Part shown: positions 9,090 to 16,741 of the stretch, one piece after another | How positions within the stretch are numbered: position 1 is the first letter of the stretch | Layout: each line of letters starts with the position of its first letter | NCBI RefSeq assembly: GCF_018917965.1 | Contig: NZ_JAHLPP010000001.1 | Location: 248,001 to 312,000, forward strand | DNA: 64,000 nucleotides | Reading direction: 5' to 3' | Origin: Pseudoflavonifractor sp. MSJ-37 | Lineage (GTDB): Bacteria; Bacillota; Clostridia; Oscillospirales; Oscillospiraceae | Position numbers and translations under genes: made by a program | The notes under the pieces: generated by a model | Told to the model about the DNA's origin: nothing | Seen by the model: the letters and a program-made list of their open reading frames with translations, nothing else | Databases searched by the model: none

Positions 9090-9290
9090 AGCGTGTCGAA
9101 CCAGCATTTCTGAGATGGGATGCAGGCCGCCGCGCGCACTCGCTGCGCTCGCACACTAGCGGCCCGAGAAGAGTTTTTTCTGAGGCACATGCCCTCAGAA
9201 AAAACGCCTTACATCTGATCCCGTCACCTGCGGGTGACGGAACTCTGCGAGGCTCTTGCATCGCTCAACGTGAGGAATGACTTTTTTGAC
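9090..9290 (+). repeat. Dispersed structured repeat, copy 1 (3' of valS)
   Basis: One of three copies of a 200-250 bp intergenic element. Conserved blocks in order: AGCGTGTCGAACCAG, GGGATGCAGGCCGCCGCGCG, CACTAGCGGCC, the 13-bp perfect hairpin GTTTTTTCTGAGG/CCTCAGAAAAAAC (9173-9205), GCCTTACATCT, the hairpin GTCACC-TGCG-GGTGAC, CTCTGCGAGGCTCTTG, and CTTTTTTGAC at the end. This copy lacks about 50 bp of the left palindrome seen in the others. It begins 9 bp after the valS stop and ends 8 bp before a 14-bp hairpin. Confidence 0.85.
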
Positions 9291-9297
9291 CGTCTGC

Positions 9298-9331
9298 GAC
9301 CGGGCATCCGCAAACACGCGGATGCCCGGTC
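9298..9331 (+). terminator. 14-bp GC-rich hairpin after repeat copy 1
   Basis: GACCGGGCATCCGC and GCGGATGCCCGGTC pair perfectly around AAACAC. No T-run follows, so alone it is a transcript-end stabiliser rather than a full terminator. A second hairpin with a T-run lies 34 bp further on. Confidence 0.55.
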
Positions 9332-9364
9332 TCTGCATCCCAGCGCTCTCTCCAGACGGATCAG

Positions 9365-9407
9365 GGGGTATTTTTCGGGGCGTTTTGCCCTGGAAATACC
9401 CCTTTTT
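9365..9407 (+). terminator. Terminator of valS
   Basis: GGGGTATTT (9365-9373) pairs with AAATACCCC (9394-9402), with partial pairing inside, followed by TTTTT and TCTT. It closes the valS transcript after the repeat element. From here to 9664 nothing codes; only the palindrome listed next stands out. Confidence 0.7.
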
Positions 9408-9543
9408 CTTATAAGCGGAACGGAAATGCCGTATATGGAACGTGCGCCGCCTCCACCGTCTCCCGGCGCGGACAGGCCGCACTTGTCATGCTTTTTCGTT
9501 ACCCCATACCGAAAAGCCCGATGGCCGGGGGATTTTCTTCTTT

Positions 9544-9555
9544 GCACGATCGTGC
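9544..9555. promoter_or_regulatory. Perfect palindrome upstream of the DUF5058-type operon
   Basis: GCACGATCGTGC is a 12-bp perfect palindrome lying just before TATCCT, a possible -10 box, and about 110 bp before the next gene. Its form and place suggest an operator, but no regulator gene is adjacent and the -35 region is weak. Confidence 0.4.
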
Positions 9556-9664
9556 TATCCTAAGTCTGCAAACACCCACACGATCTGTGGAAAGGTGCAC
9601 ATTCCCGCAGACCTGCTCCCGTGGGCACCAGAGAAAAGCAGAGTTCGGAAAAAGGAGGAGAACC

Positions 9665-10381
9665 ATGTCTGAGACTGATATCATCCAAACCATAAACCGT
9701 GAGATCATCCCCTTCTGCGCGCTCCTCATCCTCTTCGTGTGTGTACAGGCCATCCTGTTCATGCGGCACGCCCTTCGCTTCAACCACAAATACCAGCTCT
9801 TCTCCAAACAGGAGATCGCGAGCGCCATGCGGAGCTCCGCCGTCATCACGATCGGCCCGGCCTTCTCCGTGATGCTGGTGGTGGTGTCCCTCATCCCACT
9901 GCTGGGCTCCGTCGTCACGTTCATGCGCTGCGGCGTCATCGGCGCCGCCGATTACGAGTTGATGAACGCCCAGATCGCCGCGCAGGCCCTGGGCATGTCC
10001 TTCGAGGACCATGACCTGACTGCCGCCGCCTTCACTGTGGCCATCTTCGGATGTACGCTGGCCAGCGCGCCCTGGTTCATCCATACGATCATCTCCTGCA
10101 AGGCCATGGACAAGATGGCCATCAAGTCCGCCCACAAAAAGCGCTCCTTCATGCCGGTGCTGGGCACCGCCGCCAGCCTGGGCTTCATCGGCTACTGGGC
10201 CATCGACACCGGCCGCAAGAGCGTGGCGAACACCGTGTCCATCGTGGCCAGTCTGCTGGTGTCCTTCGCCGTGGCCAAGATCGCCAGGAAGGTCCCCAAG
10301 ATCGCCGACTGGAGCATGGCCATCGCCATGGTGCTGGGCATGATCGTGGGCGCCGTCGTCAACATCATCACTGCCGGGTAA
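9665..10381 (+). CDS. Multi-pass membrane protein, DUF5058-like
   Basis: This 238-residue integral membrane protein has about five or six hydrophobic segments, starting with IPFCALLILFVCVQAILFM and ending with MAIAMVLGMIVGAVVNII. It resembles the clostridial DUF5058 family, from memory and not searched. The ATG at 9665 follows AAAGGAGGAG at ideal spacing, and an in-frame extension upstream has no such site. The next gene begins 13 bp later and is also a membrane protein, and the third gene of the unit is an M20 amidohydrolase. I infer a two-part permease feeding an N-acyl or peptide-like substrate to that enzyme; no substrate can be read from the sequence. Confidence 0.75.
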   Translation: MSETDIIQTINREIIPFCALLILFVCVQAILFMRHALRFNHKYQLFSKQEIASAMRSSAVITIGPAFSVMLVVVSLIPLLGSVVTFMRCGVIGAADYELMNAQIAAQALGMSFEDHDLTAAAFTVAIFGCTLASAPWFIHTIISCKAMDKMAIKSAHKKRSFMPVLGTAASLGFIGYWAIDTGRKSVANTVSIVASLLVSFAVAKIARKVPKIADWSMAIAMVLGMIVGAVVNIITAG

Positions 10382-10394
10382 AGGAGGTCATGTC

Positions 10395-11132
10395 ATGAAC
10401 GAGAAGAACGAGTCCGTCCATGTGGACACCGCTGTGGAACAGGAATTCAACACCAGCTATACCGACAAGGTCCATGTGATCGGCCGGATCACCATGGCCA
10501 TTGCCTTCCTCCTCTCCTTCCTGCCGGTGCTGTACCTGCACTTCGTCAAGGGCTATCAGGCGCCTCTGTCCGCCTACATCACCGTGGCCACCACCATCGC
10601 CGCCATGCGGGTGGGCATGTGGATCTCCGAGCCCTTCACCTGGTACCCCGTGCTGGGCTCCGCCTCCCTGTACATGGGCTATTTCTCCGGCAACGTGAAG
10701 AACCTGCGGGTGCCCGTGGCCCAGAACCTCCAGTCCAAATACAACGTGGAGGTCAACAGCCCCAAGGGCCAGGTCATCACCACCATCGGCGTGGGCATCT
10801 CCGTGTTCGTGAACATCGTCATCCTGCTGATCGTGGTGGCCGTGGGCACCGTCATCATCCCCATGCTGCCCCCGGTGGTGCTGAGCGCCTTCAACTACGT
10901 CATCCCCACTCTGATCGGATCCCTGCTGGCGATCCACTTCCAGAAGCGGGGCTTCGTGGGCGTCCTGCGCTGGGTCATCCCCAGCATCATCGTGTTCTTC
11001 CTGATGAAGAGCGGCATCGTGCCGCCCAAGTACGCGACCTCCATCTCCATCGCGGCCACCGTGCTGGCGGGCTACATCGTGTTCGTGGCCCAGGGGAAGA
11101 TCGAGGACAAGAAGGAGGCGAACAAGGGATGA
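10395..11132 (+). CDS. Membrane protein, presumed partner of the preceding permease
   Basis: I do not recognise this 245-residue protein. A hydrophilic N-terminal tail of about 30 residues is followed by six or so transmembrane segments (MAIAFLLSFLPVLYLHF, APLSAYITVATTIAAM, VFVNIVILLIVVAVGTVII, YVIPTLIGSLLAIHF, WVIPSIIVFFLM, SIAATVLAGYIVFVA), ending in a charged tail EDKKEANKG. AAAGGAGG lies before the ATG. It overlaps the M20 hydrolase start by 4 bp (ATGA), so all three genes are one coupled unit. Similar size and topology to the preceding gene suggest a two-subunit transporter; this is inference from context. Confidence 0.7.
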   Translation: MNEKNESVHVDTAVEQEFNTSYTDKVHVIGRITMAIAFLLSFLPVLYLHFVKGYQAPLSAYITVATTIAAMRVGMWISEPFTWYPVLGSASLYMGYFSGNVKNLRVPVAQNLQSKYNVEVNSPKGQVITTIGVGISVFVNIVILLIVVAVGTVIIPMLPPVVLSAFNYVIPTLIGSLLAIHFQKRGFVGVLRWVIPSIIVFFLMKSGIVPPKYATSISIAATVLAGYIVFVAQGKIEDKKEANKG

Positions 11133-12328
11133 CGATCGACACGAGCTGGGTCAGACAGGAGGCCGCCGCCCTCCAGGAGCAGATGGTCCGGGACCGCCGC
11201 TGGCTCCACAGCCACCCCGAGGTGGGCGAGCATCTGCCGGGGACCGTGGGCTATGTGGAGTCCCGTCTGGAGGAGATGGGCATCGCGTACCGGGAGCTCT
11301 GCGACAGCGGACTGGTAGTCCTGCTGGGCGGGAAGCATCCGGGCAAGTGCCTCATCGTCCGGGCGGACATGGACGCCCTGCCCATGCGGGAGGAGTCCGG
11401 ACTGCCCTTCGCCTCCCAGTGCGACGCGGCCCACACCTGCGGCCACGACCTGCACACGGCCATGATGCTGGCGGTCTGCCGCATCCTGAAGGAGCATGAG
11501 GACGAGATCCAGGGCACCGTCAAGGCGGTGTTCCAGCCCGCGGAGGAGAACTTCCGGGGCGCGGCCAAGATGCTGGAGTCCGGCCTTCTGGAGGACCCGA
11601 AGGTGGACGCCGCCGTGACCCTCCATGTGAACTCCATGTCCCCCTATCCAGTGGGGGCCCTGTCCCTGATGCCTGCCGGGCCCATCCTGGCCTCCTGCGA
11701 TACCTACCGTATCGAGGTGGAGGGCGTGGGTGGCCACGGGGCCTATCCCGCCAAGTGCGTGGATCCGATCTCCATCGGCGCCCACATCTTGGTGGCCCTC
11801 CAGCAGATCAACGCCCGGGAGCTGACCCGGGACGAGCCCATCGTGCTCACGCAGGGCAGCTTCCACAGCGGGAAGGCCCCCAACATCATCCCCTCCAGCG
11901 CGGTCATCGAGGGCACCCTGCGGACCTTCGACGAGGATCTGCGCCAGCGCTGTCTCAAGCGCATCGAGGAGATCGTCACATCGGTGGGGGAGATGTACCG
12001 GGCCAAGGCCGCCTTCACGGTGATGGGCGGCTGTTCCCCCATGGTCAACGACCCCGGCCTCCGCTCCGACGCTCTCCGATACTTCCGGGAGATGCTGGGC
12101 GAGGACATGGTGTTCGAGAAAAAAGAAGTGGGCATGGCCAGTGAGGACTTCGGCAATGTCATCAAGTACGTCCCCGGCATCCAGATCACGTTGGTGGCGG
12201 GCAGTACGCTGGATGGCGCCAAGTACCAGCAGCACCATCCCAAGGTGGTGTTCGATGAGGGCATCATGACCAACGGCACCTCGGCCTTCGTCACCTTCGC
12301 CCTCCGCTGGCTGGCGGAACAGCAATAA
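11129..12328 (+). CDS. M20 family amidohydrolase (N-acyl amino acid / hippurate hydrolase type)
   Basis: This 399-residue zinc metallopeptidase of the M20D type probably removes an acyl group from an amino acid or a similar amide. Visible signatures are RRWLHSHPEVGEHLPGT at the start, RADMDALPM, the metal site CDAAHTCGHDLHTAM, and FQPAEENFRGAAKM with the catalytic glutamates. The dimerisation lid carries GVGGHGAYP, and SEDFG is near the C-terminus. No signal peptide is seen, so it is cytoplasmic. The start overlaps the upstream membrane gene by 4 bp. The linkage suggests import then hydrolysis of one substrate class, but the actual substrate is unknown. Confidence 0.9.
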   Translation: MTIDTSWVRQEAAALQEQMVRDRRWLHSHPEVGEHLPGTVGYVESRLEEMGIAYRELCDSGLVVLLGGKHPGKCLIVRADMDALPMREESGLPFASQCDAAHTCGHDLHTAMMLAVCRILKEHEDEIQGTVKAVFQPAEENFRGAAKMLESGLLEDPKVDAAVTLHVNSMSPYPVGALSLMPAGPILASCDTYRIEVEGVGGHGAYPAKCVDPISIGAHILVALQQINARELTRDEPIVLTQGSFHSGKAPNIIPSSAVIEGTLRTFDEDLRQRCLKRIEEIVTSVGEMYRAKAAFTVMGGCSPMVNDPGLRSDALRYFREMLGEDMVFEKKEVGMASEDFGNVIKYVPGIQITLVAGSTLDGAKYQQHHPKVVFDEGIMTNGTSAFVTFALRWLAEQQ

Positions 12329-12360
12329 GACGAAACGATCCCCTTTCCTCCTCTATGACA

Positions 12361-12400
12361 GTGAGCTCCCCGAGACCCATCCGGGTCCGGGGAGCTCACG
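12361..12400. repeat. 40-bp hairpin direct repeat, left copy
   Basis: The 40 bases are identical to 12663-12702. Each copy is a hairpin: GTGAGCTCCCCG-A-GACCC pairs with GGGTCCGGGGAGCTCAC around ATCC, a 17-bp stem with one bulged A. The two copies bracket repeat-element copy 2 with 1-2 bp and about 7 bp to spare. Confidence 0.9.
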
Positions 12401-12401
12401 A

Positions 12402-12655
12402 AGCGTGTCGAACCAGTTCGACACGCTTCTCAGAAATGCTGGTCCGTTCTTTGCGAAGAACGGACCAGTATTTCTTCGATGGGGATGCAGGCCGCCGCGC
12501 GCACTCGCTATGCTCGCACACTAGCGGCCTGAGAAGAGTTTTTTCTGAGGCACATGTCCTCAGAAAAAACGCCTTACATCTGCTTCCGTCCCCTGCGGGT
12601 GACGGAACTCTGCGAGGCTCTTGTATCGCTCAACGTGAGAAATGACTTTTTTGAC
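12402..12655 (+). repeat. Dispersed structured repeat, copy 2
   Basis: The longest copy of the element also found at 9090-9290 and 55088-55315. It keeps the full left palindrome (AGCGTGTCGAACCAG then TTCGACACGCT), then a further hairpin GGTCCGTTCTTTGCGAAGAACGGACC found only here, the shared blocks and the hairpin GTTTTTTCTGAGG/CCTCAGAAAAAAC. It fills nearly all of the space between the M20 gene and sigK. Confidence 0.88.
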
Positions 12656-12662
12656 CGTCTGA

Positions 12663-12702
12663 GTGAGCTCCCCGAGACCCATCCGGGTCCGGGGAGCTCA
12701 CG
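12663..12702 (-). terminator. 40-bp hairpin direct repeat, right copy; sits after sigK
   Basis: Identical to 12361-12400. It lies 10 bp after the sigK stop on the minus strand, so it is probably the original transcript-end hairpin of sigK, and the left copy is its duplicate. No clear T-run follows on the minus strand, so its terminator strength is uncertain. Confidence 0.55.
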
Positions 12703-12712
12703 TCATTTCGGT

Positions 12713-13408
12713 CTATCGCTGACCCTCCATGGCGGCCTCCAGCTTTTGGAGGGCCTTCTTCTCGATGCGGGAGACATAGGACCGGCTGATGCCGCACCGG
12801 GCGGCGATCTCCCGCTGGGTCAGGGGCTCCCGGCCATCCAGGCCGTAGCGCAGACGGATGACCATGGTCTCCCGTTCGTCCAGGACCTCCTCCACACACC
12901 GGCGGACCCGTGCGCAGGAATCCCGGGTATGGAGGGTCTCCAGCATATCATCCTCCACCCGGATCGTGTCTAGGATGGACAGGGAGTCCCCCTCCTCACT
13001 GCCGTCCAGCGTCTCCGACAGGGAGACCTCCCCCTGGAGCTTCCGCTGGGCGCGAAAATGCATCAGGAGCTCGTTCTCGATGCACCGGCTGGCATAGGTG
13101 GCCAGGCGGACGTTCTTATCGGGCTTGAAGGTGCGGATGCCCTTGATGAGCCCGATGGTCCCGATGGAGATCAGGTCATCGGTGTCGCCGTTGGGGGTGT
13201 AGTACTTTTTGACGATGTGGGCCACCAGCCGGAGATTGTGTTCGATGAGGCGGTCCCGGGCGGAGCGGTCTCCGGCCCACATGGCCTCCAGACAGGCCCG
13301 TTCCTCCTCCGCCTTCAGGGGCCGGGGGAAGGACCCGCCCTCCCCGCCGGAGAGCCGCAGGGTCAGGAACAGACTGTTCAGCAGCAGAGCCAGCCACGGT
13401 GCGATCAT
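12713..13408 (-). CDS. sigK: Sporulation sigma factor pro-sigma-K
   Basis: This 231-residue mother-cell sigma factor for late sporulation genes is uninterrupted. After a hydrophobic pro-sequence (APWLALLLNSLFLTLRL) comes FPRPLKAEEE, close to the processing region of B. subtilis pro-sigma-K. Region 2 holds RDRLIEHNLRLVAHIVKKY and DLISIGTIGLIKGI. Region 4 holds LTQREIAARCGISRSYVSRIEKKAL, the -35-binding helix-turn-helix. AGGAGGACATCCT precedes the ATG. No skin-type insertion splits the gene. The presence of sigK argues that the host forms endospores. The promoter is presumably sigma-E dependent, but none was identified. Confidence 0.94.
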   Translation of the reverse strand: MIAPWLALLLNSLFLTLRLSGGEGGSFPRPLKAEEERACLEAMWAGDRSARDRLIEHNLRLVAHIVKKYYTPNGDTDDLISIGTIGLIKGIRTFKPDKNVRLATYASRCIENELLMHFRAQRKLQGEVSLSETLDGSEEGDSLSILDTIRVEDDMLETLHTRDSCARVRRCVEEVLDERETMVIRLRYGLDGREPLTQREIAARCGISRSYVSRIEKKALQKLEAAMEGQR

Positions 13409-13538
13409 AGGATGTCCTCCTCGCGTCAGCGTAGGGATGTCAGCATCCCCCAGAGCATCCTATTCCGGGAAGGGACGTCCCGATCACGGGACAGGGGACC
13501 GCTAAGTACGCCGCCCCCGGAGGGGACGGCGGAGCGCG

Positions 13539-13823
13539 TCAGCGCCAGCAGGAGCCGGACCGGTCCGAACGCCGGCCCTCCCACTCCGGATCCCAGGGCC
13601 CATCGCCCCGGAGGAAGCTGGGGAGGGACGGACCGTCTCCCCGGGAGCTCCCGGAAGAGCGGCGGTCGGTCTCCACCACATAGATGATCCGGCGGTCATC
13701 GTCCCCCTCGAAGGAACGTCCGCACGCCCGGGCGAAGCCGGGACAACGGCACTGTCCGCACCGATACCACCGGCACAGACAGCAGCAGTTTCTGCGGCCA
13801 CAGTTGTTGGAACAGCTGCACAT
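13539..13823 (-). CDS. Small cysteine-rich protein beside sigK
   Basis: A 94-residue protein of unknown function. The first 34 residues (MCSCSNNCGRRNCCCLC, then RWYRCGQCRCPGFARAC) hold 11 cysteines; the rest is hydrophilic and rich in Arg, Gly, Ser and Asp, with one more Cys at the end (SGSCWR). AGGAGGGG lies 6 bases before the ATG, which supports translation from here although the frame is open further upstream. Neighbours are sigK downstream and a MocR regulator upstream, all on the minus strand. Cys-rich small proteins near sporulation genes are often coat components cross-linked by disulfides; that role is only a guess. No export signal or membrane segment is seen. Confidence 0.6.
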   Translation of the reverse strand: MCSCSNNCGRRNCCCLCRWYRCGQCRCPGFARACGRSFEGDDDRRIIYVVETDRRSSGSSRGDGPSLPSFLRGDGPWDPEWEGRRSDRSGSCWR

Positions 13824-13899
13824 CGAGATCCCCTCCTGGATGAGTCGGCGGGAGGTCCCGCCATGCCATCCTATGCGGCGGGAGCGGAGCGGTGCCCGG

Positions 13900-15333
13900 T
13901 CAGCCATTGCGGAAGAGGGGCGACCAGGCCTTGGCCAGACGGCCCATGGCGGGGGCCATCTCCCCAGCATCCAAAGGGCCGTAGCCCATCACCAGGGTGG
14001 GGGGCGCATCCGGCTCCGGCGGCGTCAGAGCATAGTCCGACAGGGGGGAGACTCCGACGCCGGTCCGGGCCGCCGCCTCTACCAGCGCCCGCTCCGAGGG
14101 ACCTGCCGAGGCCTGGAACAGCAGATGCAGGCCGGATCCCGTGCCGGAAAAGGTCCCCCAGGCCGTCAGGCCCGCTGCCTCTGCCGCGGCCAGAAGGGCG
14201 TCCCGGCGCTGGCGGTAGATGGTGCGCATCCGCCGGACATGGCGCTCGAAGTGGTCCAGCTCCAGGAACCGGGCCAGCGTGTACTGCTCGAAGGAGGGCA
14301 CAGTGGAGGCGTAGAACAGGAATTCCTTCTGGTACCGCTCCAGGAGATGGGGGGGCAGGACCATGAAGCCGATGCGCAGAGAGGGGGCCAGGCTCTTGGC
14401 GAAGGTGTTCAGATAGATCACCCGCTCCCCGGTGTCCAGGCTCTGGAGAGCGGGGATGGGCCGGCCGTCGAAGCGGAACTCGCTGTCGTAATCATCCTCG
14501 ATGAGATAGCGCCCCGGCTTCTCCATGGCCCAGTTCAGCAGAGCCTGCCGCCGAGAGACCGGCATGACTGTGCCCAGCGGGAAGTGGTGGGAGGGGGTGA
14601 TGTGAGCCACCCGGGCTCCGGACCAGCGGAGGGCATCCACCCGCAGGCCGTGCTCGTCCAGCGGGATGGGGCACACCAGCGCCCCCGCGTGGGAGAAGAG
14701 CAGAGGGGCCTTCCGGTAGCCGGGGTCCTCCACGGCCCAGCCGCCATCGTGGCCCAGAAGCTGGAGGAGCAGGGCGGTCAGATACTCCGATCCGGCGCCC
14801 ACCACGATCTGCTCCGGCTTGGCCCGGATGCCCCGGAAGGAATAGAGATACCGGACGATGGCCTCCCGGAGTTCCAGGACGCCCTGGGGCGGAGAAGAGG
14901 CCAGCAGGGCGCTGTCCTCCTGACTGAGCACCTCCCGCATGAGCTTGGCCCAGGTGGCGAAGGGGAAGTGGACGGTGTCCACCGCGTTGGTGGCGAAGTC
15001 ATAGAGCACGGGCGTCTCCGGCCGTTCCACAGAGGCGGGGGAGATGGCTGGTCCGGCGGCGGGTACGGGTGCGTGAGGGATCTCATCCGGCTCAGGCATC
15101 CACACGAAGAACCCCCGCTTGGGCTCTGACCGGAGGTAGCCCTCGGCCAGGAGCTGGGAATAGGCCCCCTCTACCGTGACCACGCTGACCTCCAGATGGG
15201 CGGCCAGAGACCGCTTGGAGGGCAGACGGGTCCCGGGCGGCAGGACTCCGGCGGCGATCTCCTGCCGGATCTTTCGGTAGATCTGTTCATATAACGGCTG
15301 CCGGGCCTTGGGGTCCAGAGTCAAGGTGAGCAT
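13900..15333 (-). CDS. MocR/PdxR-type regulator (GntR HTH plus aminotransferase-like domain)
   Basis: This 477-residue transcription factor has an N-terminal winged helix (PLYEQIYRKIRQEIAAGVLPPGTRLPSKRSLA, about residues 12-75). A class I aminotransferase-like domain binds PLP as effector; VEDPGYRKAP, YLIEDDYDSEFRF and the lysine context NTFAKSLAPSLRIGF are visible. The ATG at 15333 is chosen because GGAGGAAGG lies at proper spacing; an in-frame TTG five codons upstream overlaps that site. It may control vitamin B6, amino-acid or GABA-type genes as relatives do; none of those is adjacent, so its target is unknown. It precedes the ygeY terminator and is not in that operon. Confidence 0.9.
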   Translation of the reverse strand: MLTLTLDPKARQPLYEQIYRKIRQEIAAGVLPPGTRLPSKRSLAAHLEVSVVTVEGAYSQLLAEGYLRSEPKRGFFVWMPEPDEIPHAPVPAAGPAISPASVERPETPVLYDFATNAVDTVHFPFATWAKLMREVLSQEDSALLASSPPQGVLELREAIVRYLYSFRGIRAKPEQIVVGAGSEYLTALLLQLLGHDGGWAVEDPGYRKAPLLFSHAGALVCPIPLDEHGLRVDALRWSGARVAHITPSHHFPLGTVMPVSRRQALLNWAMEKPGRYLIEDDYDSEFRFDGRPIPALQSLDTGERVIYLNTFAKSLAPSLRIGFMVLPPHLLERYQKEFLFYASTVPSFEQYTLARFLELDHFERHVRRMRTIYRQRRDALLAAAEAAGLTAWGTFSGTGSGLHLLFQASAGPSERALVEAAARTGVGVSPLSDYALTPPEPDAPPTLVMGYGPLDAGEMAPAMGRLAKAWSPLFRNG

Positions 15334-15364
15334 GGGGCCTTCCTCCAAAAACGATATCCTACCA

Positions 15365-15395
15365 TGATACTGTAATATATAAGGTAGGGGATGGA
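15365..15395. promoter_or_regulatory. Inverted repeat in the mocR promoter region
   Basis: Between the mocR start and 15420 the DNA turns AT-rich and contains CCTACC and GGTAGG facing each other about 20 bp apart, with several TATAAT-like boxes on the minus strand. MocR proteins commonly bind paired sites near their own promoter, so this may be an autoregulatory site. Boundaries are approximate. Confidence 0.35.
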
Positions 15396-15450
15396 TCCAT
15401 TATATCACGGGGATCCGACTGTGGATAGTGGACAGCGCCGCTCCGCAGGC

Positions 15451-15494
15451 AAAAAGAGCGCCCCGGGCGCACCGCTCGGCGGCACGCCCGGGGC
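15451..15494 (-). terminator. Terminator of ygeY
   Basis: On the minus strand GCCCCGGGCG (15494-15485) pairs with CGCCCGGGGC (15469-15460), followed by GCTCTTTTTG. It lies 33 bp after the ygeY stop. Confidence 0.85.
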
Positions 15495-15526
15495 TGTCTC
15501 ATGTACACAGGAGAGCGCGGTCGGAC

Positions 15527-16741
15527 TTAGTCCTTCTTGGGGACCATGATGGGCAGGGAGGCGTAGAAGCAGATGGCGTCCATCAGCTCGTCCACGGGCA
15601 CCTTGTCCTGAGTGGAGTGGCACAGGGAGTCATCGCCGGGACCGTAGCCGATGGCGGGGATGCCCAGACGGCCGCACATATGGGTGGCGTTGGTGCAGAA
15701 CTCCCACTTGTCCACGACGGGGGCCTTGTCGAACAGCTCGGTGAAGGCCTCCACGCCGGCCTTGATCAGAGGATGATCCTCGGGCATGACCCAGGAGGGG
15801 AAGTAGTCCACGCAGGTGATGTCGTAACCGGTGTAGGTCTTGACCTTCTCGGTGTCGATGGAGGCGGTGACGCCCTCGATGCCCTCGTAGAACTGAGCGG
15901 TCTCCTTCAGCAGGTCCTCGATGGACTCGCCGCAGGAGATGCGGCGGTCACAGGTGATGATGGCCTCGCCGGGGATGGTGTTCAGAGAGGGAGCCTTGCA
16001 CTCCACCATGGTGACCTCGATAGAACCCTTGCCCAGGAAGGGATCCTCCACGAAGTCCTGGAACTTGTCCACCTTCTCCATGATGGGCAGAGCCTTCACC
16101 AGGGCGTTGTCGCCGCGCCAGGCGGTGGAGGCGTGGGCGCACTTGCCGGGAACGTCGATCTTGATCAGGGCACGGCCCTTGTGGCCGCGGATGACGCGGT
16201 TGTTGGAGGACTCGGCCACCAGCACGAAATCGGGCTTGATGTCGGGGTTCTCTTCCAGCATGGCCTTCACGCAGGAGCCCTCGACGTCCTCCTCGGAGAT
16301 GGAGCCGGACACCCACAGGGTGAAGTCCTTGTCCAGGCCCAGAGCCTTCAGGGCCTTGCCGGCGAAAGTGATGCCGGTCAGGCAGCCCTTGTCGTCCACG
16401 GCGCCGCGGCCGCGGAGGACCTTGCCCTCCTCCATCTGGGCCTTCAGGGGATCCATGCCCCAGTCGGCGGGGTCGCCCAGCTCGACGGTGTCGATGTGGG
16501 AGTCATACATGAGGACGGTCTTGCCGGAGCCGACGCGGCCCACCACGTTGCCCACGGGATCCACGCGGACCTCGTCGAAGCCGAACTCCTTCATCTTGCC
16601 GGCCAGGAACTGGATGGCGTTGCCCTCATTATAGGTAACGCTCTCGATGGCGATGAAGTCCTTCAGGAACTGGACGACCTCGTCTTCCTGGGCCTTGACA
16701 TACTCCTTGATCTGGGCCAGCGCTTCTTTTTTCGTGATCAT
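15527..16741 (-). CDS. ygeY: YgeY family selenium-metabolism-linked M20 hydrolase
   Basis: A 404-residue M20 peptidase-like hydrolase. YSDHIDTV-type metal-binding sequence is seen as LMYDSHIDTVELGDP, followed by GRGAVDDKGCL with the second metal ligand, and SISEEDVEGS supplies the catalytic Glu. VLVAESSNNRVIRGHKGRA and GPGDDSLCHSTQDKV match the YgeY group. In E. coli the gene lies in the ygeW-ygeX-ygeY-hyuA-ygfK-ssnA region tied to selenium-dependent molybdenum hydroxylases and anaerobic purine breakdown. AAGGAGGAATTCAC precedes the chosen ATG. It is divergent from ygeW across 105 bp, which argues for shared control. Substrate is unproven; a ureido or diamino intermediate is likely. Confidence 0.92.
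   Translation of the reverse strand: MITKKEALAQIKEYVKAQEDEVVQFLKDFIAIESVTYNEGNAIQFLAGKMKEFGFDEVRVDPVGNVVGRVGSGKTVLMYDSHIDTVELGDPADWGMDPLKAQMEEGKVLRGRGAVDDKGCLTGITFAGKALKALGLDKDFTLWVSGSISEEDVEGSCVKAMLEENPDIKPDFVLVAESSNNRVIRGHKGRALIKIDVPGKCAHASTAWRGDNALVKALPIMEKVDKFQDFVEDPFLGKGSIEVTMVECKAPSLNTIPGEAIITCDRRISCGESIEDLLKETAQFYEGIEGVTASIDTEKVKTYTGYDITCVDYFPSWVMPEDHPLIKAGVEAFTELFDKAPVVDKWEFCTNATHMCGRLGIPAIGYGPGDDSLCHSTQDKVPVDELMDAICFYASLPIMVPKKD

Noticed and set aside
6432-9107. An 891-codon open frame opposite valS
   Set aside because: GC-rich antisense shadow: composition is His/Leu/Gly-rich without domains, and it lies wholly under the clear valS gene. The same was judged for other long frames opposite xdh, nrdD and metK.
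9173-9205. The T6/A6 hairpin of the repeat element as a terminator
   Set aside because: The T-run is on the 5' arm and the A-run on the 3' arm on both strands, so no U-tract follows the stem. It is a structural part of the repeat.
9488-9664. An N-terminal extension of the DUF5058-like protein
   Set aside because: The extension has no ribosome-binding site, is hydrophilic and irregular, and covers the palindrome; AAAGGAGGAG favours the ATG at 9665.
12713-13408. A skin-type element interrupting sigK
   Set aside because: The sigK frame is continuous from pro-sequence to region 4, with no insertion.
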